From Pythium myriotylum (Eukaryota; Oomycota; Peronosporomycetes; Pythiales; Pythiaceae), in assembly GCA_023091665.1 (NCBI GenBank), contig JALJCQ010000025.1:248001-312000 (forward strand): DNA of 64,000 nt. Direction: 5' to 3'. A model generated the notes under the pieces. It was not told where the DNA came from. It was given only the letters and a program-made list of their open reading frames with translations, and did not search any database. The translations under genes and the position numbers were made by a program. This document shows, in pieces, positions 52,418-62,616 of this stretch (positions are counted from its first letter, which is position 1; every line of letters starts with the position of its first letter).

Positions 52418-53857
52418 TCACAGATCGAACGTGCGGTCCCCGAGCGAGTCGGCGCGCTGGATCCGGCGGAACGTGAGCACGAGCGGCCGGGGCGAGTAGT
52501 GGAGCACCTCGAGTACGTGGCGGAATTTGGCGTTGCGCACGCCCCAGTCGTTGATGCTCAGCAGCCAGTCCCCGGGCTGCACGGGCGGCGTGATGAGCGA
52601 GTTGCGTGAGGCCGCGCTGTCGTCGCGCACGGTCGCGACCTCCGGGTACGGCTTGCCCACCCGCTGCTGGAAGCGGATACCGAGCGCTGGCATCTCCTCA
52701 CGCCAGATCACGTAGCACAGGGAAGCCTCGCTGCGCTCGCGCTGTCGCAGGATCTCGCGACGCGTGGACGAGCCTCGCTCGGAGAAGGATCGGCGGATCT
52801 CAGCGGTGCGGCGATCGCGATCGCGCTCTCGCTCTCGCGGCGGCTGGATCGCCTCGCGCGCCTCGATCTCTTCCAGACTCGGCCGGCGGAAGCGCAGGAT
52901 CGCTGGGCGCACGCCGCTGTCGAGCACTTGCTCGACCTCCTCGAAGCTGAGCTCACTCGCGTGTGTGCTGCAGTCGTTGATGCTCACGAGAAGATCGCCG
53001 TCGCGCACGTGCCACATGCCAGGCAGCGAGATATTGGCCGAAGACGCGTCTACGATAAATGGGAAGCCCGTGACAGCGCATGGCGTGAGCGCGAGCGCGT
53101 GCTGCTTGTGCTGCCAGAGGAAGACTTCGTACTCCATCGCAAGGCCCGCGACGCTCTCGCGGAGTGTGCTCGTGCTATTGCTGCTCCTGCTGCTGCTTAA
53201 ACTCGTGGCCAACTGAAAGAGACTAATGTCGGAGTCCGTGAGCGGCGCAGTCGAGTGGGTCACAACTCCGAGCTCCTGCGGCAAATCGCGAACCGAGCAT
53301 TCACTCGTACTGCTATCGGACCACGTTGAGCCGCTGCGCCGTCGCCCCCAGATGATATACTCCTGGTCATCATCGTAGTTGACGAGATCAGTCGACTCCA
53401 CTTCGTCTCGTCCAAGACCACTTCGTCGCCGAGGCGGCCACAGTGTCGCATTCTCCAGTCGCCGATCTCGTGCGAGGCTCCTCGTCTCCTCGCCACAGTT
53501 CATTCGCCTCCGTCGATGTTGATGCGCCAGCACGTACTTGAGGAAGAACGCCAGGATCGTGCGCGCAGCACGCTCGCGGTCGTAGGTATTGTTCAGAAAC
53601 CGCCGAACCGATCGCTGCAGCAGCACGGCGCCGCGAAGCTGGCGATCGCGCTGCGCGATGCGCTCCCAGTCAAAGTCTTCGGCAACTCGCACAACTTGCT
53701 CGATTTTCTCTTCCGACTCGTCCGTCCAGCGTCTCGCTTGTCGCCGTCGCTGCATCACGAGCAGACTCGCGACGCCACGGTTGCCCACTGCGCTGTCGTG
53801 CTCCAGCTGCTCGGAATGGCAAGTTGCCACGAGCTGAGACCCACCGCAATAGCCCAT
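52418..53857 (-). CDS. PDZ-domain protein with possible N-terminal lipidation
   Basis: This intronless 479-residue protein starts at the ATG at 53857 (MGYCGGSQ). An upstream in-frame GTG is not used. Gly2 and Cys4 suggest myristoylation/palmitoylation, though Ser is one place late. An IQ-like basic helix (AVLLQRSVRRFLN) is at residues 77-89. Two PDZ-like domains follow: ~244-325 (HVRDGDLLVSINDCST) and ~382-466 (MPALGIRFQQ ... VQPGDWLLSINDWGV). The part between them is a highly charged Arg/Glu helix. It is probably a membrane-associated scaffold. Partners are unknown. Confidence 0.8.
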   Translation of the reverse strand: MGYCGGSQLVATCHSEQLEHDSAVGNRGVASLLVMQRRRQARRWTDESEEKIEQVVRVAEDFDWERIAQRDRQLRGAVLLQRSVRRFLNNTYDRERAARTILAFFLKYVLAHQHRRRRMNCGEETRSLARDRRLENATLWPPRRRSGLGRDEVESTDLVNYDDDQEYIIWGRRRSGSTWSDSSTSECSVRDLPQELGVVTHSTAPLTDSDISLFQLATSLSSSRSSNSTSTLRESVAGLAMEYEVFLWQHKQHALALTPCAVTGFPFIVDASSANISLPGMWHVRDGDLLVSINDCSTHASELSFEEVEQVLDSGVRPAILRFRRPSLEEIEAREAIQPPRERERDRDRRTAEIRRSFSERGSSTRREILRQRERSEASLCYVIWREEMPALGIRFQQRVGKPYPEVATVRDDSAASRNSLITPPVQPGDWLLSINDWGVRNAKFRHVLEVLHYSPRPLVLTFRRIQRADSLGDRTFDL

Positions 53858-54741
53858 CGCGCACCCGTCCGTCAGGCTCTTTTGCAGCAGACCCACGGAC
53901 CTAAGCGAATCGCGACGGAACCCACTGTATCATTTCGACCGAACTGGCCGGGCGTGGATCCTAAAGAGGCGCATATCCTGGCTCTTCTACGGAAAAGCGA
54001 CTGCCGGCCGTGGCTGCTGGCGAGTTCTTGGCACATCCGACTCGGAGGCGTCACGTGCGACGCGTCGTCGTGGCTACACTTTCTTGCAAATCCAAATTGG
54101 AAATTGCCAACTGGGAGATCGCAGCCATCGAGCGACGGCCGAGCAAACAGAACAACAACAAAAAATCAAATGCGAACGCAACGGAAAAGAAATCGCGCTG
54201 TGAGCCTCGAGCGTTGCGTCTTGAGACGCCGTTGAGCGCCAGCGAGAGAGGGCCAGTCGGCGAAACAGACCACCCCCGTCCAAAAAGAGCTGCTCGCCAC
54301 AAATGGTGCATAGCCGGAACCCGGGATCTTGTTCGAAACGAGGTGGCCCACACAATGTTGCATGATGTGGACCACTTTACACGCTATATCAGTGCATTTC
54401 CAGTCGCGCAAGCAGAAGAGCTCTTCACGAGGTCTCTGCTGAAGGACAAGTTTCCCTCTCCCCAATGCAAACAGCGAGCGAGACAGAGCTCACTGAGAGG
54501 CCTCTCGCTCTCTCTCTCTCATTTTTTTTCTTTCTTGGTTTTCTCTAATGTTTGCCCTTGGCGTTTGGTCGTTCGCTGGGACATTCTGCCAGGTTGTCTC
54601 GTCAGCCCTCGGTTTCTCGCTAAGGCAGACCATCTGACTCGCAGCTGAGCGAATGATCGACGTTGTGGGGCTCTTTTTTCATCGTCTTCGATTGAATGTA
54701 GTCTACAGAATGCATCTAAGGCAGTGGCGGTCTCTCTATGT
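53858..54741. other. Intergenic, 884 bp
   Basis: A plus-strand frame at 54010-54648 is open but has no domain and overlaps minus-strand frames. It contains a (CT)n tract near 54505-54521. No gene is supported. Confidence 0.5.
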
Positions 54742-55353
54742 CTATGCGAACCAGGCCGCGACGGCGACGTAGTCCTGGATGAGCTCGTGGAGGATGAGGT
54801 CGAACTCGGGCATGTACATCATGAGAAAGTAGGTGGTCGTCATGGTCGTGATGCCCGAGACGTAGTGCCAGCGCTGGTGCCACTTGTCGTAGCGCGCGCC
54901 GCCGGGCAGGCCGCAGTAGAGCCACGTGAAGCAGCAGAGCACGCCCTGCACGAGCTTGATCGCGAGGATGCCGTACCACTCGTTCTTGATCGTGTGCATG
55001 GCAAAGAACACGAACACGAGCGCGAGCGTCGAGCTGATGAGCGCGTCCACGAGCAAGTACTTCGTCTCCTTGGAGCGGTGGAACATGCTCGAGGCCACGG
55101 CCGCGCCGAACTGGAAAAGCGCGCAAAAGTACTGGCCGCACGAGAACGAGAGCAGCGCCGCGAGCGCGTAGACGGCGTTCGAGAACATGAGCCCGTCCTG
55201 CCACTCGCGCTTGTGGTGGTGGTGGTGGCTCTTCATCTTGCGCACGGGCCCGTGGCTCGCGACGGGCGGCAGCTTGCGCAGCGCGCAGGCCGCGTCGCTG
55301 TCGCTCGAGGCGCTCAGCCGCGCGCGCAGGAGCTCGATGCCGCAGAGACACAT
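54742..55353 (-). CDS. CREST-superfamily-like multipass membrane protein
   Basis: This intronless 203-residue protein has about six to seven hydrophobic helices after a basic stretch with five consecutive His (KSHHHHHKRE). The residues S-x-x-F-H (SSMFHR), an Asp 11 residues after that His (LLVDALIS) and H-x(3)-H (HQRWHY) in the order expected are the metal-site signature of the CREST group (alkaline ceramidases, PAQR receptors, Per1, TMEM8). Members are membrane hydrolases or receptors. The substrate cannot be told. The first ATG is 55353. Confidence 0.65.
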   Translation of the reverse strand: MCLCGIELLRARLSASSDSDAACALRKLPPVASHGPVRKMKSHHHHHKREWQDGLMFSNAVYALAALLSFSCGQYFCALFQFGAAVASSMFHRSKETKYLLVDALISSTLALVFVFFAMHTIKNEWYGILAIKLVQGVLCCFTWLYCGLPGGARYDKWHQRWHYVSGITTMTTTYFLMMYMPEFDLILHELIQDYVAVAAWFA

Positions 55354-56629
55354 GATCGGAAGAGAGAAGGAGAGGAACGAGTGTCGTCGGCTGGGGAACT
55401 TGGGAGATGGCGGCCGTCGATCACCCGAGGGGGATTGGATCCCGCGGCTCTGACGAGGTGAGCTGCTGGCAGCTGGCCACTTGCCCCGGCTAGAATCGAA
55501 TGGCTTCCTGAGTCGTTTGAAACGGATACTTTGACTAATCGACCAGTACGAAGTGCTGTAATGGGGAACTGATGGAGAGGTCGATAGAGTGCATATCGTA
55601 CTTGTCCGATAGAAAGAGAATTGTGACATGTGGCAGAGGATGCCCAAACCCTCGGTATGGTTCAACGTGGTCTGATAGAATACGGTTTAAACGCGTTGTA
55701 ACCCGGTTGGGCGGTCTGAATCTCGGGCGCGAAAATTCGACCAGCGATGCGATGACGCACTGGCATCACGCATTCACCGACTCAAACTGACTGATGACTG
55801 TCTTCGCGGTGCCTCCGGAGCAGGCATCAACCTGCACCACCACAGGTTCAAGCGAGTTTCCCAGGGCTGAAGAAAGAGACCAAGACCGGTCAGAACGCCC
55901 TGGGTCCTGTGATACTGTATCTGAGACCGAAAATACTGACGACTCCCAGATCTTCTTCTTCTTCTGGCCAGAGGCCTGTCGTCAAAACAACGCCTCTGCA
56001 AGTGCTTGTTCCCACCACCCAGCGACCGGCCCCCTCCCCCCCCCATCAATCGCAAGCGGCTTTGGGTTGAGAGGAATCAACCCACGCAGCTAAAAATCCA
56101 CTAGGCGACCATGTGCGGAACTGGCTTTGATTACTACCGGTGGTCGTGACGATCGACGACCTCGCTCGGGAAGACGTGCTGAGAGAAACCTGACGAAGAG
56201 ACACAGCGAGTCCCTGTCGTGTAGCCATCTCGTCTGAGAAAGTTGGGGCGCGGCCGATCCAACTCGGCCCGACGACCTCGACGAAAGCAATCAACCCACG
56301 ACCAAGTGGGTGGATTGTGCCGCCACGAGAGACCCGCTGTGCCCGCGAGTCGTTGCGTCGCTGTTGGAGCTTCTCCACATACAAGCGCTCCATTTGCCAC
56401 GAGCATTTTCCAACCATGGCGCTGATTGTATCATCCGACCTTCACTCTCTGCCGTCTATATCCGTAGTATACCTATCTCTCATATCTGAAAATGTAACTG
56501 ATTAGTCTCTTTTTCGTCTATTTTGGATATTGAACAACCTCATTTGTCTAGATGTGATGGATCGGTAAAGAGCTCCTCGTGGCCGAGCCCGGCTCCAATC
56601 CCCATCGACCACACACCCGAATTGGCACC
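55354..56629. other. Intergenic, 1.3 kb
   Basis: No gene is seen. It includes G/C homopolymer runs near 56033-56044. The last ~100 bp are the TyrRS leader. Confidence 0.5.
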
Positions 56630-59021
56630 ATGGCCTCCGCGACGCCCCCGCCCGCCCCGACGACCGCCGCCGGCACCGAACTGCTGCCGGGATTCTCCGC
56701 GCTCCACATCAGCGCGGCGCCCGCGCCCGCGAGCGCGCCGTCCGCGGCCGAAATCGACGCCAAGATCGCCAAGATCGCGCAAATCGCCGGCGGCGCGCTG
56801 GCCCCCGAGACCGAGCAGCGCCTGCGCGCGCTCTTTGCCGCCAAGGCGACGCCCGTGGCCTACGACGGCTTTGAGCCGTCGGGCCGCGTGACGCTCGCTG
56901 GCGGTCTGCTGCGCGCGCTCAACGCCAAGCGCCTGCTCGAGGCCGGATGCCAGGTCAAGTTCTGGGTCGCTGACTGGCACGCGCTGCTCAACAACAAGTT
57001 TGGCGGCGACCTCAAGAAGATCCAGAACGTCAGCGCGTACATGATCGAAGTGTGGAAGGCGCTCGGTCTCGACGTCGAGTCGCAGCCGAACTTGGAGATC
57101 CACTTGGCCTCGACCGAGATCGCGCGCCACTCGAGCGCGTACTGGTCGCGCGTGCTCGACATTGCCGGTCGCTTCTCGGTTGAGCGTGTCCAGCAGTGCG
57201 CGCCGATCATGGGCCGCAACGTTGACGACCCAACGGGCAACACGAACCGCATTATGTACCCGCTCATGCAGGTCGCCGATGGGTTCCTGCTCGATGCCGA
57301 CATTTACCAGTTGGGTACGGACCAGGAGTCGGGCAATGAGCTCGTGCAAGAGTACATCAGCCTCAAGGACGACCTCAAGGCCTCCAAGGCCAACACGGCG
57401 TTTGTGTCGCACCCAGTGCTCTTCGGTCTCAAGCAGGAGCAGCTCAAGATGAGCACGACCGATCCCGAGTCAGCGATTTACGTGGATGACACGCCCGCCG
57501 AGCTCAACACCAAGGTCAAGAAGGCGTACTGCCCGCCGGGCGACATCAACCAGAACCCGATTCTTCAGTACATGAAGCTGATCGTGTTCCCGTTCAACGA
57601 GGCCACGGGCATCACGCTCGAGCGCAGCGAGAAGAATGGCGGCAACCTCACGTTTGCGACGTACGAGGAACTCGAGGCCGCGTACGTGGCCGAGCAGGTC
57701 CACCCTGCCGATCTCAAGCCGTGCCTCGTCAAGTACTTGAACGAGCTGCTCGAGCCTGTGCGCCAGCACTTTGCGGTCGGTGAGCAGAAGAAGCCGTGGA
57801 CCAACATCAAGAAGATGAAGGTCTCGCCGATCCCAGATGGTGACAAGCTTGTGACGCTGTCGATCCCGGCGTACCCGGAGACGGAGCAGCGCGAGTGGAA
57901 GCCCTCGACGCTCTCCAACGAAGAGCGTTACAATGTGAGCCGCATCGTCGGCGAGGAGTGCATCCAGGAGAGCGAGCTCAGCGCGCTGCTCGAGAAGAAG
58001 ATCAACCCAGTGTGCTACGACGGTTTCGAGCCGTCGGGCCGCATGCACATCGCCCAGGGCGTGCTGCGCACAGTGAACGTGAACCGCCTCACGTCGGCAG
58101 GTGCGGTGTTCCGCTTCTGGGTTGCTGACTGGTTCGCCATGCTGAACAGCAAGATGGGTGGCGACCTCGAGAAGATCCGCACGGTCGGTCGCTACATGGT
58201 CGAGATCTGGAAGTCGACGGGCATGGACATGACCAACGTCCAGTTCCTCTGGGCCTCGGACGAGATCATCGCCAACGGCGCTTTCTACTGGCTGCGTGTC
58301 ATGGACATTGCGCGTCGCACGACCATCGCACGTACGGTCAAGTGCTGCACGATCATGGGCCGCAAGGAAGCCACGGGCATGCCGGCGGCGCAGATCATGT
58401 ACCCGCTCATGCAGTGCTCGGACATCTTCTTCCTCAAGGCCGACATCTGTCAGCTCGGTATGGACCAGCGCAAGATCAACATGCTCGCGCGTGATTACTG
58501 TGACCTCATCAAGGCCAAGTTCAAGCCGATCATCATCAGCCACCACATGCTCATGGGTCTCAAGAAAGGCCAGGAGAAGATGTCCAAGAGTGACCCCGAG
58601 TCGGCCATCTTCATGGAAGACGCGGCGGAAGACGTCTCGCGCAAGATCGAGAAGGCCTTCTGTCCCGAGGGCGTGGTCGAGGCCAACCCGATCCTCGACT
58701 ACATGAAGCACATCATCTTCCCACGCTTCGTGGAGCAAGGCGTCGTCATCAAGCTCGCGGCCGGCGGCGAGAAGACGTTCAAGAGCTACGAAGAGCTCGA
58801 GCCGGCGTACGTGGCCAAGGAAGTGAACCCGACCGACCTCAAGGCCTCGCTCGCGATCCACCTCAACGAGTACGCCTTGTCTGGTTGTCTTTCGGTCACT
58901 CAACACTATACTAACCCTTGTGCTTTCTTACAGACTCCTCGAGCCAGTGCGCGAGCACTTCTCCAAGGGCGAGGCCAAGGAGCTGCTGGCCAAGGTGCGC
59001 TCGTTCCGCATCACGAGATAA
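56630..59021 (+). CDS. Double-length tyrosyl-tRNA synthetase (two fused catalytic domains)
   Basis: Exons 56630-58869 and 58934-59021; 64-bp intron, phase 2; 775 residues. Two full class-I TyrRS catalytic domains lie in tandem. The second half (from ~residue 455) has the HIGH-type PSGRMHIAQG and KMSKSD and looks active. The first half has the same fold markers (YDGFEPSGR, FWVADWHALLNN, IMYPLMQVAD) but the signature histidines are gone (VTLAGG at 87-92) and the lysine loop is KMSTTD, so it is probably a degenerate partner. Such pseudo-dimers are known from trypanosomatids; ordinary eukaryotic TyrRS is a single-domain homodimer. The ATG at 56630 is preferred over an upstream GTG. The enzyme charges tRNA-Tyr in the cytosol. 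Confidence 0.93.
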
Positions 59022-59518
59022 GTCGGTCGCGTCTAGAGACCAGACCTGTTAGCGACGACCCGTCGAGAAATGGATATCCACGTCTGCACGTCATGTTTAC
59101 CTTTTTCCCATTGTCTTCCTAGTCATCGTAAGCAAAGCGAAAGAGCGAGGCCGTCGACTTTGGCGATCCCACTCGGCAAAGCGCCCAGGAACAAGTGTCC
59201 TATCGCCATCTACAGGCCTTTACTCACGTGCAGTGTCGCTCGATCCATCGTTGCGTAAACGAGACTCGACATAATACTACGTATGAGTCGCATGGTTGCG
59301 CCAAGCAAACTCGAAGGCAGTCGCGAGTCTCGACGGTCTCACGATGCGCGGTGGCTGTGGTGGAAGGCAGCGATGAATCAGATGCCGCGCATCTTCCACG
59401 TCACGATGGACAAGACAGATTGCGAATCGGCGGATATTCGTCCAGCGAGGAGACCTTCCAGGACCGTCAGCCACTTTCCCATTCCTTCGTCCAGAGCCCT
59501 TCGCACGTCAAACACGCC

Positions 59519-60100
59519 ATGAGCTCGCTCGTGTTTGTGTACGGCACGCTCAAGCGCGACTTTATCAACTACGACTTCTACCTCAAGCCCGCCACGGCTC
59601 TGAGCAAGGCCTCGTTCCTCGCGTCGGCCGCGACGGCCAAGCCCGAGTTCTGCCTCGTGCTCAGTCGCAGACACAACATCCCGTGCCTCTACCGCCCGCA
59701 GCACCCTTCCGACAAAGGGTACAGCGTCCACGGCGAGCTCTTCCGCGTGGACAAGGACGTGCTGCGAGCACTCGACTTGCTCGAAGGCATCGACTCGGGC
59801 AGCTACTACCGTGAAGAGATCGAGGTCGTGTTGACCGAAGACAGTGCCGACGGCCAGCTCAAGGCCGGCGAGACTGTGACGGCCTTCATCTACCTCAAGG
59901 TGTACCACGAAAAGTTTGTCGGTCTCCAGAAAGTGCCGTCGTACTCGCGCGAGCTCCACGCGACGAGCCGTCTCTACGACGGCACGCCCACGCTCCAGAT
60001 CCTCTCGCAAATCTACGGCCAAGATATCACGGACCAGGTTCAGCAGAAGATCGACGAAGGCCTCAGCTACGACGAGGCCTGGAAGGCGGTCGTGGGGTAG
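59519..60100 (+). CDS. Gamma-glutamylcyclotransferase-like protein (GGACT/AIG2 type)
   Basis: This intronless 193-residue protein begins MSSLVFVYGTLKRDF, the substrate-binding YGTL motif of the family. It has LFRVDKDVLRALDLLEGID (catalytic Glu in the LEG motif) and SYYREEIEVVL. Family members open gamma-glutamyl amines or dipeptides to 5-oxoproline. The C-terminal ~50 residues extend beyond the core. The ATG at 59519 directly precedes the conserved strand. It ends 91 bp from the convergent PP2C stop. Confidence 0.85.
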   Translation: MSSLVFVYGTLKRDFINYDFYLKPATALSKASFLASAATAKPEFCLVLSRRHNIPCLYRPQHPSDKGYSVHGELFRVDKDVLRALDLLEGIDSGSYYREEIEVVLTEDSADGQLKAGETVTAFIYLKVYHEKFVGLQKVPSYSRELHATSRLYDGTPTLQILSQIYGQDITDQVQQKIDEGLSYDEAWKAVVG

Positions 60101-60191
60101 TAACAACGTTTGGAGAAAAACAGTGGAGCTTGCATTTTTTAAATAAGGTCAAGTCTTTTTGAGCAAAGTCATCTTGGTCGATGCGAAGTAT

Positions 60192-61235
60192 TCACACTGA
60201 GACGACAATGACCGTGATATCGTCCGAGCTGCCGATCTCACGGGCCTCGTCGGCGATGGCCTCGGCCGCCGTCTGCTCGTCGCCGCCGTCCACGAGCTCC
60301 TGTTGCGCGAGGTTCATGGCGCGCTGGTTGCTCATGACGGACCAGACGCCGTCGGTCGCGAGGATGATGGTGGTGCGTCCCACGAGCAGCTCGGCCTCGC
60401 GGATCTCGGGCGTCGGGATGACCCAGCCGGCCATGCTCGCGCCCTTCATGTCCAGGTCGCCGAACGACCGGAAGGGCTCAAGGATCCCGGCGATGCGGTT
60501 GTGGCGAATGAACGCGCCGGCCTCGAGCACACGAAGCTTCTCGTTGCGGTTCGAGATCGAGTGGTCCTCCGAGAGCGAGACTACGGGCGTCTTGGACCGG
60601 TCGTCGTTGCAGTGCCAGCTACCCGAGCGCAGCCGCTCACGGCGACTGCCACGCTTCTCGGGGCCTTCACGCGCGATCGCACGGCAGTCGCCGCAGTTGA
60701 GCACCATGCGCTGGTAGCGCTGCGCGACTTTGCTCCAGTAAAACACGACGGCGTTGAAGCACGCGCCGCTGTCGTCGCGGCGGCGATTCGCGATCGCGAG
60801 GAACGTTCGGTCGAGTTCTTCGATGGCCACTTGGATCTGCTTCTTGTTTTCAAAGCCGCTCTTCTTGTACACGTCTTCGAGCGTCTTGACGAGCTTGTCG
60901 ACGAGATAGTCGGCGGCCTTGTTGCCTCCGTGGCCGTCCATGACCGCGAGCACGTGGAAGCCGTCGCCGCGGTGGACGACCAGGCGGTCTTCGTTCGCGT
61001 GGCCCGTGTTGCCTTCGCTCGTCGTGTGGCCGACGCCGCGCAGCTTGGGCGGCGGCAGCGCGACCGGCTCTTCTTCCAGCGCCTTCTCGAGCGCCTCGTC
61101 GCCCTCGTCGGCCGTGTCGTCCTTGAGCGCTTCGGCTTGGCGCCGCTGCTCGTCGAGATCGATGTCCTTGGAGAGCGAGCGCGGCAGCAGTCCGCGCCGC
61201 TGGCTCACGGGCTCGTCGTGCTCGGGGCGGCCCAT
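60192..61235 (-). CDS. PP2C-type protein phosphatase
   Basis: This intronless 347-residue protein carries the PPM metal-site series ED (NEDRLVV), MDGHGG, NCGDCRA, RSFGDLDMK, ATDGVWSVM and SDDITVIVV. An N-terminal ~70-residue charged helix precedes the domain. A basic insert (EKRGSRRERLRSG) lies between beta strands. It removes phosphate from Ser/Thr using Mn/Mg. The ATG at 61235 is chosen; the longer frame starts with GTG. It is divergent from the oxygenase gene, 339 bp between start codons. Confidence 0.9.
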   Translation of the reverse strand: MGRPEHDEPVSQRRGLLPRSLSKDIDLDEQRRQAEALKDDTADEGDEALEKALEEEPVALPPPKLRGVGHTTSEGNTGHANEDRLVVHRGDGFHVLAVMDGHGGNKAADYLVDKLVKTLEDVYKKSGFENKKQIQVAIEELDRTFLAIANRRRDDSGACFNAVVFYWSKVAQRYQRMVLNCGDCRAIAREGPEKRGSRRERLRSGSWHCNDDRSKTPVVSLSEDHSISNRNEKLRVLEAGAFIRHNRIAGILEPFRSFGDLDMKGASMAGWVIPTPEIREAELLVGRTTIILATDGVWSVMSNQRAMNLAQQELVDGGDEQTAAEAIADEAREIGSSDDITVIVVSV

Positions 61236-61574
61236 TTTCGTCGGGAAGCCACGGCGCTGCTGGTTGCGAAGTGATGCCGCCGCGCTCTCTCGCACTTCGC
61301 GCCGCAGTCAGCTGGCCAAGCGGCTCGTCGCGCGCGGTGAACGGGGCCAGTATTACGGGCGGAAGAGAAGTCGGTCCCGTTGGCCAATCATTGCCGTGAG
61401 ATATGAGATCTCGAGCAGCTCCGTGTTCTATGTTAGTACACTTTCCCCTGGAATAGGTCCTATAATAGGACGAAAGCCACTAGTTGAACGAGAAAGGACG
61501 GCCAGTCACGTGCGACAGCTCTCGGGGAGGAGCTCTTTTTCTCGTTGTCTTGCGCCTTCCTGATCGACCAGACC
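61236..61574. other. Divergent intergenic region, 339 bp
   Basis: Shared upstream region of the PP2C and prolyl-hydroxylase-like genes. It contains CCTATAATAGG (near 61459-61469), a short palindrome that may be a TATA-like element. Confidence 0.4.
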
Positions 61575-62498
61575 ATGTGGCTGCGTCGTGCGCTGCGCCA
61601 CGCGCCGTGTCGCCGCGCGTTCTCGGACCTCGCGGACGTCTCGGTGCTGCCGCTCTTCGCGTCCGACGCCGTGCGCGATGCCATCCAGCGCGGCCTCCAG
61701 CACGACGGCTTCGCGGTCATCGAGGGCTTTGCCGGCGCCGACGTCGCGCGCCAGATGCGAGGTGCGCAACTCAGTTTCAACTAGAGTTCAACGCGTGCAT
61801 GTGGACGAATTGTGTGTCAACGTATGTAGAGGAGGCCCAGCGGCTGTATGAGGACGGATACATGTTCCCGAGCAAGTCGAGCGACGACCAGGGCAACGAC
61901 GTGGTCAAGCCCAACGTGTTCGCGACCGAGCTGGACGGCAACGAGTGGGACCTCGCGCCGACGCTACTCGACTACACGCGCAGCGTCGTGCTGCAGGCGC
62001 CCATCGTGCTGGATTTCATGTTCCCGCACCTCAAGATGAACCGCCGCACGTACGGCACCAAGCTCGCTGTGAGTCTCGGCGAAGGCTCCAAGTGTATGTG
62101 CTGGGAAGAGGTGCTCTGTGTTGGTTGCTGGAGGGCTGATGAAAGATGGTGATTGTGGATTTGTAGACCCCAAGCACTGCGACAACGTTGGCCTGCCCGA
62201 CCAGCGCAAGGTCACGATGGTGTACTATCTGAACCCGCACTGGGAGGAATCCCACGGCGGCCAGCTGCGGATCTTCGGTCGAGACGGCGTGGTCGTCGTG
62301 CCGCCCGTGGCTGACACGCTCGCTGTGTTCTGGAGTGACCAGGTCGTCCACGACGTGCTGCCCACGCTGACAGACGTCTCGGCCAAGGACAAGCGCCGGT
62401 ACGCGCTCACGCTCTGGCTCGTGTCCGACAACGTACGTGAGATCGTGAACCCGGATGACCCGCTCTTCGCCGTGCGCGAGAAGCACTACTACGACTAG
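61575..62498 (+). CDS. Prolyl-4-hydroxylase-type 2OG-Fe(II) oxygenase, likely mitochondrial
   Basis: Three exons: 61575-61761, 61830-62093 and 62167-62498; introns 68 and 73 bp; 260 residues. The second donor GTATGT at 62094 gives the join GSKYPKHCDN that preserves the family core. Iron ligands: H-x-D in PKHCDN and the distal His in DQVVHDVLP; 2-oxoglutarate Arg in KRRYALTLW. Strands VTMVYYLNPHW and HGGQLRIF match EGLN/PhyA-type cytosolic prolyl hydroxylases (oxygen sensing, Skp1 hydroxylation). The N-terminus MWLRRALRHAPCRRAF is a typical mitochondrial presequence, which is unusual for that group. Confidence 0.85.
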
Positions 62499-62616
62499 GC
62501 AGAGTTGGAAACTGTTCTCGATGGATTAACATGGCTCGTCACGTTGGTATAATAGTGTTCTCACTGAATGCACAAGGCTAACGGTGTTCCTCATAGGTAT
62601 TTATGCGATCAAGTCC

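Noticed and set aside
53858..53896. GTG-started extension of the PDZ protein
   Set aside because: The ATG at 53857 gives a better N-terminus and a normal start codon.
57470..58906. 478-codon antisense open frame opposite TyrRS
   Set aside because: It is a frame shadow of GC-rich coding sequence; the plus strand encodes an unmistakable TyrRS.
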